A stretch of DNA of 64,000 bases from Lithodes maja (Eukaryota; Arthropoda; Malacostraca; Decapoda; Lithodidae). The stretch lies in contig JBAKBP010007150.1 of the NCBI GenBank assembly GCA_037953745.1, forward strand, positions 1 through 64,000, in the 5' to 3' direction. Under the pieces are notes generated by a model. It saw nothing but the letters and a program-made list of their open reading frames with translations, ran no database searches and had not been told where the DNA came from. Below are positions 31,784-43,122 of the stretch, one piece after another (the stretch's first letter is position 1; each line of letters begins with the position of its first letter). Both the position numbers and the translations under genes were made by a program.

Positions 31784-33132
31784 ATGACTGCCTGTTGACA
31801 GGTCCGTCCATGGTGTCGGACCTGTCCCAACATTTATTGCGGTTTAGGCTGGGGAAGTACGCATATACCAGTGACATCGAGAAAGCATTCTTGATGGTCA
31901 AGCTAAAGGAGGAAGATAGAGATGTTACCCGCTTTCTTTGGTTCAGCGACATTAGCGACTCTGAAAGTCCGGTCATCATATACCGTTTTCGGGTTGTACT
32001 CTTTTGGGCCACGTGTTCACAGTTTTTGTTAAATGCCACAATAAAGAAACATCTAGCTGATACTCATGAGGACACAAGTAAACTATCTCACGGATTATAT
32101 GTAGACAATTTGCAGGGTTCTAGCGATAGTCAGGATGATTTGTTATATACATACAGGCAAGCACGCAGATTGCTTGCGGATGCACATCTATTTCTCCACG
32201 AGTGGGTTACTAATAGTGAAGATCTTCAGAGTTTGATACAGGTGGACGGTACAGCATCTCATAACCAGGAAAAGTCCAGAAATTTGGGGATGATCTGGCA
32301 ACCTAAACATGACATACTAACTTTTCAAACAAGGTCTTTTGCTCAGCAGACAGGAGTGCACACAAAAAGAAGTCTGTTGGGCAAAGTTGCGCAATTTTTT
32401 TATCCTTTGGGTCTAGCATTACCCGTTACCATAAGAGCTAGGATTCTAATGCAGGAAGTTTGGAGACGTAAAATAGGATGGGATGACAGTTTGCCCGAGG
32501 ACCTGAATGACCAAGGGACATTGTTGTTGAATGAGTATGCCATCCTATGTACTAAACCTATACCTCGTAAAGTGGCGGCGTTCGGTGACGTTACATTACA
32601 CACGTTTTGCGATGCTAGCGCCACGGCATACGGGGTAGCCATATATGTCGTTACTTCATTTGGGGCACATTTAGTTACAGCCCGGGCCAAGGTAGCCCCG
32701 GTTAAAAAGGTAACTATCCCTAAAATGGAATTGACTGCCATGCTGCTCTTAGCACGTCTGGTGCAACATGTACGCGCAGCATACGAGAGCAAGTTAAACA
32801 TTGAAATAGTTCACGTATGGCGCGATAGTCAGGTCGCACTCAACTGGATACATAGCAAGAAGTCTCTGCCAGTTTATGTGAGGAATAGGGTAGATGAGAT
32901 TAGTGCCCTATTGCCAGACGTTGCTTATCATTTTGTTAATACAAAAGAAAACCCTAGTGATCTCATAACTAGGGGTATAACGGCTAGCCAAACAGTGAAG
33001 TCCGAATTGTGGTGGCATGGTCCAAAGTGGCTGCTCCATGAAAATGAATGGACGATTTGGCATGCTGTAGGTGAGGGACTTCTCCAGTGGCAGTTACAGC
33101 CCAACCAAATGAGCCATCGGGTCCAATCATAG
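31767..33132 (+). pseudogene. BEL/Pao RT and RNase H, frameshifted; integrase missing
   Basis: Continues as RLNDCLLTGPSMVSDL about 31770. RT motifs: TSDIEKAFLMVKLKEEDRD, FWATCSQFLLNATI, catalytic box as HGLYVDNLQ (YVDN rather than YVDD). RNase H follows: HTFCDASATAYGVAIYV, IPKMELTAMLLLARL, VHVWRDSQVALNWI, ENPSDLITRGI. The frame ends at 33132 and similarity ends soon after; the integrase and 3' LTR are absent, so this copy is 3'-truncated. Confidence 0.88.
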
Positions 33133-33144
33133 AGTGGACAAGAT

Positions 33145-33400
33145 TCGGTGACTATAATAAACTAGTGGATAAAAAACACCATCTGAGGAAGAGCACTTTA
33201 TTGACAACGTTTCGCAGATAGCTTCATCAGGTCACTAACAAATGCTGGTACAAAGGAGGCCTTAAATATCCGTCCAGACAGGTGGCGGGGGAGGAGAGGG
33301 AGGTGGGGGTTGGGAGGGAGGAAGGAGGCAGGACAGGGAGGGGGCAGAAGCATGGGAGGAGGGGAGGCGGAGCCTATATATGGGTCAAATACATCAGTAA
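33145..33400 (-). repeat. Probable Penelope-like terminal repeat with degenerate hammerhead motif
   Basis: On the minus strand: CTGATGA (33230-33224), a 10-base segment with a weak GC/GC stem, GAAAC (33213-33209), then GTTGTCAATAAAG. This order is that of the hammerhead ribozyme motif known in Penelope-like elements. Stem I is not convincing, so the ribozyme is probably inactive. The rest is GA-rich. It adjoins the broken end of the BEL element. Confidence 0.5.
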
Positions 33401-33477
33401 GAACTAGCAAAAACAGACACACAAACATGCGTACAGGGTAACAACTCTACTAGTACAAAGAAATATAAATAACTATA

Positions 33478-33656
33478 ACAATAATAATAATAATAAAAAT
33501 AATAATAACAATAATAATAATAAAAATAATAATAATAATAAAAATAACATTAATAATAATAATACATATGATAATAATAATCGTAACAATTATAATGAAA
33601 ACAGTGAAGATAGTGCTAATATAATTTATAGTGGTACAGTACTAGCAATAAATAAC

Positions 33657-33727
<71 letters not shown>

Positions 33728-33833
33728 CCGGGAGTAGGGAAGAGATTAGCTGAATTGTAAAGCGAAAGCAAGGGATTGGCGCATTTAGTGGGTAGGGTTG
33801 AAGGTGTGACAGGTATAAAGGAGAGGGGAGGGT

Positions 33834-33870
<37 letters not shown>
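33478..33870. repeat. Simple repeats: (AAT)n, (AG)n, poly(T), (GT)n
   Basis: AAT-rich tract 33478-33600, perfect AG tract 33660-33724, T-run 33834-33867 followed by a short GT tract. No gene between 33401 and 34093. Confidence 0.92.
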
Positions 33871-33880
<10 letters not shown>

Positions 33881-34093
33881 TATTGGAAAGAAGTGTGGTG
33901 TGATTGCTTAGTATAGTGATATTCTGATTCCCCTGTTATGCTAAATGTAATTGCATAGTGATTACCGGAATTAAATATAAAAAAAGGTTACAGCCGTACT
34001 GGAGTTAAGCTTTAAACTTTAATACAGTACAGTGTGCGATGCTTAAAACCATATGTTGGCCGGCAATAATCCTCGGAGCCCGACATAGTCCTG

Positions 34094-34580
34094 GGAGCCA
34101 AGGGGTGTTTGCATGCATGAATGGGCCAGAAAATCATCCGCTTGATTTAGTTAGAGGGTCCACTGGGACACCTTTTTAGCGAGGGTAGACATCCCGAAAC
34201 CCGGCAGTTATCGTGTTATTCGGGGTTTTCGCTGAATTTAATGAAATCAAAATAACTCCTTTTTTTACGTGTGCCAGTTACATAAATTGCAATAACTCGG
34301 CAATGAAATGGTCTACAGAGCTCTTTCACCACTCAAAATAAAGCTTAAAGAATTATCTATTCAATGGATACAAACACAATAAGATTGTGACCCAAGGTCA
34401 CAAGAGGTCAAAGTATGACCTTTTCTGATGAGAAACTAAAATTTATGACTTTTCAAAATTAAATATTTGTGAAAAATAGGTAAATGGATTGAACGTTTAA
34501 TGCTTTTATATTCTGGTTAGGTACACCATAGGCAAGTTTTTGAAATTAGTTGGAAAAGTTGATTACGTATTTTAACCCCT
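34094..34580 (+). repeat. Left terminal inverted repeat
   Basis: About 487 bp, inverted at 41117-41608 with few mismatches. Contains three AGGTCA-type half-sites (34395-34400, 34405-34410 direct with 4-base spacing; 34416-34421 inverted) that are kept in the right copy. Confidence 0.93.
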
Positions 34581-34756
34581 GTGTAGCAATCAATAAAAGG
34601 TATATATACCGTATCAACGTACTGAAGCATAACAGATATAATATGCCGTAATTTGTATACTTTAGGATTGCAATAGGAATGCAAAAATGAGTTAATCCAG
34701 TATATTTTATGTTCTCTGTTCATATATTGTTCATTTAAAATTTTGGGAAAACTAAT

Positions 34757-34776
34757 TTTTTTTTTTTTTTTTTCAG
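34757..34776 (+). promoter_or_regulatory. Candidate 3' splice site before the first coding part
   Basis: About 17 pyrimidines followed by CAG at 34774-34776, six bases before ATG 34783. Suggests a 5' UTR intron in the element gene. Confidence 0.45.
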
Positions 34777-34782
34777 TGAAGA

Positions 34783-35031
34783 ATGTCTGGCTTACCAAAG
34801 AAAAGATTAAGGGCATCACAGTCACCATCCTCAAGTGGTTCTTGCGATCCCAAGAAATGCATAATCTGCCAAAAGTATGATGATAAATGTGAAACGACCA
34901 GCACAGAGAATGGCAGGGCACGTATCATTGAAGCAGCGGAAGTGAGAAAGGACGTAGTTTTTGAAAGACTGAAGCAAGTGGACAAAGGCAAATTCTTATA
35001 CCATGTTACTAACGAATGTTATAAACAGTAT
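34783..35031 (+). pseudogene. FEN-like element protein, N-terminal part
   Basis: Starts ATG 34783. Ser/Lys-rich head, then CDPKKCIICQKYDDKC and VTNECYKQY, Cys/His pairs that look zinc-binding. The frame is cut by the LINE at 35032 and resumes at 36422 in phase once the 10-bp target duplication is counted once. Confidence 0.75.
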
Positions 35032-36411
35032 CTATCTATCTATCTATCTATTGCCTGACGCCGTGATCCCCGAAGGGGTGGCCACGAACGAACCGCCCCC
35101 ATGCACCTCTGTCCCCAGTCAGTCGACGCCCCTCCCCCCAACCAGCACCGCCTTCATTCATGTAGTTCCTCACTCCATCCTTCCACCTCATATTCGGTCT
35201 ACCTCTCCCCCTCTGTCCCTCCACCTCGCTCTCGTACACCCTCTTAGTCATTCTCTCGCTTTCCATACGTTCCATATGGCCGAACCATCTCAAGTTGTTC
35301 CTTTTCACACTTTCCAGCACATCTACCTCCACACCACACCTCCTTCTTACTTCCTCATTAGTCTGTCTATCCCTCCATGTAATTCCGCACGCACTCCTTA
35401 AGTAATTCATTTCCACTGCTCTCACTCTTGGTCTGAGTCTCTCAACCAACGTCCATGCTTCGCTTCCGTAAGTCAGTGTCGGGATTACCACACTGTCATG
35501 CAAGGACTTCTTCACTTCCATACTGACCACCCTATTTCTTGTTACTGCTTTTAGCGTTCCTACAACCCTCTTCCCCTGTTGTACCCTCTCCCGCACCTCT
35601 TCATCCATAGTCCCATCTTTACTCAACACACTGCCCAGATACTTAAAACAGTTGACGATCTCCATAGCCTGACCGTTCAGCTTCACCTCACACTCTGTGA
35701 CTTCACCCCTTTCGAAGACCATAACCTTGCTCTTCCCCGTATTTACCTTCAAATTCCGTTTTTCGCACACTGTTCCAAACTCATTTACCAGACCCTGCAA
35801 CTCCCATTCATTATCACTCATCAGAACTGTATCATCCGCAAACAGCAGTATAGGTAGCTTCCACTCAATTCCCTCCCTTTTCAGCGATACACCAACATCC
35901 ACTGCTCTTGATAGTATTTCTTTCATAACTCCATCCATATATACAGTAAACAACCACAGGGACATCACACACCCCTGTTTCAAACCAACATTCAGGTCAA
36001 AGAACTCGCTCTGCTCACTCTCCACACGTACTGCCGCCTTTGCACCCTCATACATGCTCTTCACTGCTTTCAGCAACTTGCCCTCTACTCCGTATATTCT
36101 AAGTACTTTCCACAAACCTTCTCTATCCACTCTGTCATAGGCCTTCTCCAAGTCCATAAAGGCAACATACACCTTTTGTTTCTTCTCCAGATACTTCTCC
36201 ACAACACAATTCAGGGTAAAAATCTGATCTACACATCCTCTTCCCTTCCTAAAGCCTCCCTGCTCGTCGCCTATCCATTTCTCCGTTCTCACTCTCACTC
36301 TCTCAATCACTACCCTACTGTATACCTTCCCTACTACGCTTAGAAGACATATTCCTCGGTGGTTACCACACACTCCTCTTTCCCCTTTGCCCTTATTAAA
36401 ACTGCCCTTGT
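35032..36411 (-). mobile_element. 5'-truncated LINE inserted in the element gene, 10-bp target duplication
   Basis: Flanked by TAAACAGTAT at 35022-35031 and 36412-36421. The minus-strand frame (36373-35048, 441 codons, open slightly further upstream) is the C-terminal two thirds of an RT: HRGICLLSVVGKVYSRV, GFRKGRGCVDQIF, AFMDLEKAYDRVDRE, LKQGCVMSLWLFTVYMD, catalytic LLFADDTVLMS, LKVNTGKSKVMVF, FKYLGSVLSKDG, then CGITWRDRQTNEEVRRR and RWFGHMERMESERMTKR. No endonuclease part. The 3' end carries a (TAGA)n tail. Sequence intact, so insertion is fairly young. Clade not certain. Confidence 0.9.
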
Positions 36412-36421
36412 TAAACAGTAT

Positions 36422-36991
36422 ACCCTCAAGAAAACACTGGATAAACTCAAGCAGGTAACCGAAGTCTCCACGGATATTGCTGCTTATTCCCCAGAGGATA
36501 GCTCATCCTCTAAAAGGAGTAGACGGTCTATGGTGGATTCTCGAGACCCCGCATCTCTGCCAGCTAATATTAACAAGTTTTTAAAGAAATGTGTCATTTG
36601 TGGAAATCCAAAACACAACAACGTATACAATAAATGGAGGATTTCTGAAAAAGGACGGGCTGAATCATTCCTAAAGGCAGCCATGATACTTCAGGATGAT
36701 GTGTTTACCCGAACTTCCGACTTGCAAGATGCGAATGCCGTATTTGGAGCGGATCTTTACTGTCACAGCCAGTGTATTCGTAACTACATCAGGAAAGGAG
36801 AGAAAGTAGCAACTGAATTATCGTCAACGCCAACTGGCCAGCAGAAGTTTGATATCTTTGCAAATTTTATGAAAGATTTAGAACCAGGGTTGAACTCGGG
36901 GAGATGCTATAACCTGACTAATATTTCCAAGTGCTGTAATGAAGCGCGGAGTATGATCAAACTCGTTTTACTTACACAAACAGGGATGTAA
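36422..36991 (+). pseudogene. FEN-like element protein, second Cys-rich part
   Basis: Continues the interrupted frame: TLKKTLDKLKQV, a Ser-rich basic stretch (SSSSKRSRRS), KKCVICGNPKHNNVY, then DLYCHSQCIRNYIRKGEKV. Two CxxC/CxxxC-type sites suggest a second zinc-binding module. It stops at 36989-36991; the next part is in another frame, so a frameshift lies between 36960 and 37087, where G and A homopolymers occur. Confidence 0.75.
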
Positions 36992-37086
36992 AAATGTACC
37001 TAATCCACCTGTTTGGGGGGGATGTCTCATGTTTTGTCCTAACCGGTTAAAAAAAAAACACCATTGTTCTCAAGCCAGGTGCAGCT

Positions 37087-39258
37087 GAGACAGAGCCAGA
37101 GAGAAGTGAAAGGTCATTAGATAGGGAAACAGTAAGAAAGTGTGGTATCATGTTGAGAGATTGCATCCTCAACGAAGACTGTGAGCTGAATGACAGGTTC
37201 TGTGATGCCATTGAACTTGAGAAAGCATATTCTGACATGATAATTCCCAGTGATGTTGCAGACTTTTTTTCAGATCTTTTTGATGTTGATATTTTACACA
37301 GTGACAATATTGTAGATGGTGAGCCTGAAATTTATGAGGAGAGTGACACTAGATCTTCCAAGATAAAAAAAGTACTATCTGTGTATCAAGTCATCTTTTA
37401 CATTGTAAATAATGGTAAAAAGCGAACCCCTTTGCACATGTTGAACTCTGAAGCTATTTATAATGTGTGTAGGTCAAAAACGCTTATTTCTAGTCTCAAT
37501 AGGTTTGGACTGGCAATTAGTTATGACGAGCTACTCCGCTATCATTCTGATATGGCATCATTTGTTACAGAAGCAAGTCAGGGTCAGGTCCCACTTCCTA
37601 GTCATTTAAACACATCAAGCTTCACGTTGGGGGCCTTTGATAATTTTGATCATGAGGAAGCAACACTATCTGGCATAGGAGGAAGTCATGACACTGTTAT
37701 GATTCTTATGCAGGACAAACTTCAAGGAGTGACTCTGAATAGTAAGCCTAAGATATCGGAGACTGGTGTCACCCACAGAGAGAGACAATTCACACAAGAG
37801 TTAGGTTGCCAGACTTTGTTTCCTTACACGAAAACTGCTAAAAAGCCAAGCCTTCCAACAATCTACGAAGTTCCGGAAGAACTGTACAAAATAGACAAAT
37901 CACATGCAAAAAGTGTCAGCAGGAAGGACGTAGCTTGGACTGTAAGTAGAATGGATCTATCATGCATGACGGAAGGTGTTAAAGAAACAACTATGGACCA
38001 AACAATGCCCTCTTGGAGTGCCTTTAACACTCTTATTACTGATGAGAATGTGTGTCAGAAGGTTGTAGGTTTCCTACCAGTCCTTCCCCACCCTGTTACG
38101 GAATATGGCACAGTTTACACAGCATTAAAAAACTTCCAGAATATTTTGAGTCAACTAGACCAAACACACTTGCCCGTGGTATGTGATGAGGGGGTGTATC
38201 ACATTGCCCGTGAAATCACCATGAGCAAACCATTTGAATTTAATAACTTGGTGTTATGTCTGGGCTCTTTTCATATGATTAAGGTAGTCATGGGTGCGAT
38301 AGGAAAGCTCATTAATGGCAGTGGAGCAGAAACTATATTGGTAGAGTCTAAAGCATTTGGCCAAAATGTGGTAAGATCAGTTCTTGATGGATCACATTAT
38401 ACGAGGTCGCTGAAGGGTTTGTTCATGCTCTCTGAGTGTATAGAAAGGCTGCAGTGGGTGGAGTTCTTCAAAGTGGAAGGAATTGAGAGGTACAGGGATG
38501 AGCTTGAGCATCTGAGACAGTTGAAAAACTCTGTAGCAGAAAAGAAGAGGGAGGAAAGCAAGGTTCATTTGGAGGCATTTATGTCAAACTCAGAAGTCAT
38601 GGTTGGAGACTTCAATAAATTTAGATGTCAGAGAAGTGCAGCGTCAGAGACTTTTACATTCTGGGACCACTTCATCAGAATGGTGGCTGTTCTAAAGGAC
38701 TTGGTTAGGGCAGACCGTGAGGGAGACTGGAAACTCCATCTCCAAAGTGTTCAATCTGTGTTGCCGCTATTTGCTGGATGTGATAGGGTCAACTATTTTA
38801 GATGGGCTTCATTATACCTAGAAGATATGAGAAAGCTACCAGAAGATGTGTACAAGAGTTTCCTGGCAGGCAAGTTCGTGGTGAAGCGGACAGATGGACC
38901 ATTCAGTGCTGTAGGGGCAGACATGTGTCTCGAGCAGATGATAAATCGATCCCAGAAGAGTGCTGGGGGTATCATCGGTAGCACCAAAAAGAAGCAATTC
39001 GTTGCTCAGTGGGAGATCATTTACCATGAAATGTTAGCTGTTGTCAATTTCCAACGTCAGGTCAGTGGAGTCGTCACACCTAGCACAGAACTTTTAGTAA
39101 ACCACGAGTTCAACTTATCAGCAACAAGGTCATCTGAGACATTGATTCAGGATATGATTGAGTATGTAAAAGAACATGACAACCCCATGACGTTACCGTG
39201 TGAAGGAGACAAAGACAATCTTCACAACATTCTCACACAGGAAATCATGACAAAGTAA
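37087..39258 (+). pseudogene. FEN-like element protein, central part
   Basis: About 720 codons open (ATG at 37150). No recognised fold; features seen are FSDLFDVDI, GAFDNFDHEEATLSG, FHMIKVVMGAIGKLINGSG, RQLKNSVAEKKREESKVH (charged helix), FWDHFIRMVAVLKDLVRADR, YFRWASLYLEDMRKLP and VKRTDGPFSAVGADMCLEQ. Long conserved-looking globular sequence with no low complexity. Ends at an in-frame TAA (39256-39258); the same frame continues without shift into the nuclease part. Confidence 0.75.
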
Positions 39259-40443
39259 ATCCGTGACAATCTGCTCGAATTTGATGAAAGATCTAGGAAG
39301 AAGTATGAAACATTCCGAAATGAAAGAATCGTAATGAAACACAGATCCATCTTTGATACCATTCAGACATACCTTAAGACATTCAAATCCATGAAGGGAG
39401 ACCAAAGTACCTATAAGTCTACAAGCAAAGAGACCAAGAAGCAAATGGCAGAAACCCAGAAGATCTATGACATTGCTCGTGTCCGAGGATATGACATGAA
39501 ACATTTGCTGGGGTTTGACCTGATTGACAGCAGTTACCTCTTTGACAAGAATGGACTAATGACCAAACCAAACAAAAGTGAACTGTGCACTGAGTTAGAA
39601 AAACACCTTGAAAAAGCAGACTATATACCACCATCTAAATGGAAGCCAGCAAATACAGTGACTATCATTGATGTAATGGCAGGCCTTCGTCGTATGCGGG
39701 TATCCCAGATGAACACCTTTGGTGAACTCTGCGATAAGTTCTTGGAGGTGTCATATGGACTTGGCAGCAACTCTAAACGTGTCGACTTCATCTTTGACAC
39801 ATACATTGAGGGTTCAGTGAAGGACAGCAAAAGAACTAGAAGGTGTGGTTGCAGCCCAATTGATTTATATGGGATAGGTACAGGAACGCAATTGCCAGTC
39901 ACAATGGATGCATTCTGGGCCTCATCTGCAAACAAATCCAAGCTACAAAAACTCATTCGACAATGCATCTTAACCAAGCCAAAACCGATGACAGATACAG
40001 TTGTTAGCTCGATTGGACTTCCACCTGAAATTGAACCATGCCTGGCTATTTTGAATGGAAAAGAGACACCATTACCTGATCTAGACACAACGATTGAAGA
40101 GGCCGACGTCAGAATTATCCCACATGCTCTTCATGCAGTTGAGAATGGGACTAAGAGAGTGGTTATTATATCAAATGATACTGATGTAGTAATCTTGGCC
40201 CTACACTACTGGTCGCTTCTGAAGGCACATGGCCTACGAGAGATGTGGATTCGTGCTGGTGTTGGTAATACCACAAGATACATACCCCTTCATGTTCTAG
40301 GCGATAAGTTGGGATCAGATACTTGCAAAATCTTAGTTGCCTTGCACCATCTCACTGGTTGTGATTCCACAAGTAAATTTGGTACAAAGGCTGCTGCACT
40401 GAAGGCAGATCCGGTGCATTATCTGATTGATTTTGGAAAATAA
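39259..40443 (+). pseudogene. FEN-like element protein, FEN/XPG-like nuclease part
   Basis: Same frame as the central part, ATG at 39334. Candidate active-site acidic residues in the order used by FEN1/XPG (PIN-like) nucleases: VDFIFDTYIEGSVKDSKRTR (compare the FEN N-region VFDG...K...R), IEEADVRIIPHALHA (E-x-x-D helix), VVIISNDTDVVILAL (D-x-D strand end), HLTGCDSTSKFGTKAA (G-C-D then helix). This four-part match is my inference from motif order; a structure search would decide. Known role of the fold: cutting branched or flap DNA. The frame closes with TAA at 40441-40443 but stays in register beyond. Confidence 0.72.
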
Positions 40444-40866
40444 TTGAACTGTATTAACTTCATCTTGGTGGAAGAGTTCCTTGTGAATGTGTACAAATCA
40501 GGAACCTCATGCAGAACAATGGATGAATTACGATACTACCTCTACCACCACAGCAAAAAGACCATTTTTTAACTGCCTCCCACCAGCCGATCAGTCAAAG
40601 GTCATGTCCTCAGGGCATTCTTTGGGACATATCTACAGCTACACTGCCTAAGCAATCCTCAACTGGATGCCAGAGACTTTGGTTTCATTGAAGAAGATGG
40701 CATTCTTCAACCGGACCATCTTCAAGTCTTGCTACCGGATGACTTTGCAATGCCCTGTAAATGTACCTCCTGCTCTACTAAACGCTGTGTCTGCAGACAA
40801 CTAGATATGAAATGCTGCCCTTACTGCAAATATCAGGTGAAAGGATGTCAAAACCTAGGCCATTAA
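40444..40866 (+). pseudogene. FEN-like element protein, C-terminal Cys-rich tail
   Basis: In the same frame after the TAA: VEEFLVNVYKSGTSCRTMDE, a further TAA near 40569, GHVLRAFFGTYLQLHCL, DFGFIEEDGILQPDHLQVLL, and a Cys cluster CKCTSCSTKRCVCRQ..CCPYC, ending TAA 40864-40866. The cluster recalls CXC-type DNA-binding zinc modules (tesmin/TSO1 type), but spacing differs, so the assignment is tentative. Confidence 0.65.
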
Positions 40867-41116
40867 TGTGACACATCACAGAATACATTTCCAACTGTAT
40901 CCCCGGCTCACCCCTCTCCCCAAAAGTAGGTCATTCATTAATGTGACAAAAAATAATTGAAATCTGCTTTGAAGATATATATGCAATGTGTGATACTGTG
41001 ATACAGAGTGTTTTGATAGAACTTTATCTGACTCAGTAGTACCATAATTATATAACCAATACATAGCTATTATTGGTATATCATTCGCAAACTTCATATT
41101 ATTGTACTGGACGCCA

Positions 41117-41608
41117 AGGGGTTAAAATACGTAATCAACTTTTCCAACTAATTTCAAAAACTTGCCTATGGTGTACCTAACCAGAATATAAAAGCATTAA
41201 ACGTTCAATCCATTTACCTATTTTTCACAAATATTTAAATTTGAAAAGTCATAAATTTAAGTTCCTCATCAGAAAAGGTCATACTTTGACCTCATGTGAC
41301 CTTGGGTATTGACCAATCTTATTGTGTTTGTATCCATTGAATAGATAATTCTTTAAGCTTTATTTTGAGTGGTGAAAGAGCTCTGTACACCATTTCATTG
41401 CCGAGTTATTGCAATTTATGTAACCGTCACACGTAAAAAAAAGGAGTTATTTTGATTTCATTAAATTCAGCGAAAATCCCAAATAACACGATAACTGCCG
41501 GGTTTCGGGATGTCTACCCTCGCTAAAAAGGTGTCCCAGTGGACCCTCTAACTAAATCAAGCGGGTGATTTTCTGGCCCTTTCATGCATGCAAACACCCC
41601 TTGGCTCC
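41117..41608 (-). repeat. Right terminal inverted repeat
   Basis: About 492 bp, inverse of 34094-34580. AGGTCA half-site pattern conserved (41276-41281, 41287-41292, 41297-41302). Confidence 0.93.
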
Positions 41609-41689
41609 TGGACTAACACGAGTTACAGGATGAAGACAGATTGACATTGAGGTTGACATAATCATATACTGTAGGGAACAAGCCATACA

Positions 41690-42244
41690 AGGACACACAC
41701 ACACACATTCACACTCTCTCTCTCTCTCACTAACTCTCTTACTCTTACTCTCTCTCTCTCTCTCTCTCTCTCCCAACTAGTAACATACTGCATAGTCAGT
41801 AAAACTTGTGTGTTCAAATGAAAAATTATACCCGGTAAACAAAATAATTACCTCCATTATTAACGAGGCCTAATAGCAACAGATAAATAGACTATTATTA
41901 ATGTACATGTTCTATTTGTGCTACATTTGAGCAAAATGTTAACGGTGTAATTTGTTTAAGCTTAGGAGTACAGCACTCGCACACGATTAATATATTTTCT
42001 CTGAACTTTTTATTACTCCACAGAGAACACTACATACATATATTAGTTTTCCAATATATATATTATTGGTCCATAACTATATTTATACATCACGTTCAAA
42101 ATTGTATTGTACTAGAAAGCACACACCATCATTTAATTGAGCAATACAAATGCCAATGATTGCAATATGGTTTAATTGACAACATGCAGCATATTTATTA
42201 TTGCAGTAATACGAAAATTATTTGCACTTTAAATGTAGTTTGAT

Positions 42245-42313
<69 letters not shown>

Positions 42314-42509
42314 TTTACATAGATTTGTATAAATACACTGACCACACAGACCTTACGATTCCAGCGAGGTGGTCAGGACTTATTTCTAGTAGAAATAGCT
42401 AACCCGAGAGTAAGGGAAAGTGGAAAGAAAGAACAGAAAAGAAGAACGAGGAAGAGAGAGAGAGAGTATGTGAGAGTGAGTGTGTGCTTGTATGTGTGTG
42501 TGTGTGTGT

Positions 42510-42560
<51 letters not shown>
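41690..42560. repeat. Microsatellites: (CA)n/(CT)n, (AG)n, (TG)n
   Basis: CA then CT tracts 41694-41773, AG tract 42248-42311, TG tract 42490-42556. The rest of 41609-43122 is AT-rich DNA without a recognisable gene. Confidence 0.92.
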
Positions 42561-43122
42561 CATGATAATAATTATGTGATAATCAATCAATATAATATAT
42601 AACCTATGATGATCTGGCCACACAATCCATCATTACAGCCTTCTGATAATATACGGCCTGTCATCCACCACACTCACTCTCTCTCACACAGTATTAAACA
42701 CACGGACATTAATCATACCAGCCTTAATTAAGAACAAGTTTCACGATGGGCTTTTTATACAATCTGTATTGGTAATTCTCACTTGTATTCTTACTAACAT
42801 TATACTGTACAGTATTATGGTACTAAACTTCCTCTTACTAGTTCCCTATAATATCTTTCTATGCGCTGCAATGTTGCAACTCTCTGTCTTCTATTACTAT
42901 TGCAATAGCAATATACCCTATCCCGTTTATACCTTGCTTCCCTTCGGTCCGGAAAATGTATTGAACATTTCCTCAAAATAAGGTCTTATAATTCAACCAG
43001 AACAGCTGAATTGAGGTCGCCATTAAGTGGAGTAGATATTACAGAGTGTTTTATCTTCCATCCTGGTCTAAAGTAACTTAATTAAGATTAGCAAGGATCA
43101 CACAGCTCTCTTAACCCACACA

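Larger units (their letters stand above)
34094..41608 (+). mobile_element. TIR element carrying a FEN/XPG-like nuclease gene
   Basis: A 7.5-kb unit bounded by inverted repeats of about 490 bp (34094-34580 and 41117-41608) with the gene remnant inside and on no other side. The TIRs begin GGAGCCAAGGGGTGTTTGCA and stay collinear to TTTTAACCCCT. Target duplication not clear. One LINE insertion accounts for 1.4 kb. Long TIRs around one large gene are what a DNA transposon would look like; the encoded protein does not resemble any DDE transposase I recognise. Confidence 0.8.

Noticed and set aside
34783..40866. An ordinary host gene with introns in place of the gaps
   Set aside because: The 35032-36411 gap is a LINE with its own target duplication, the other breaks are stops or a frameshift without splice signals, and long TIRs flank the whole.
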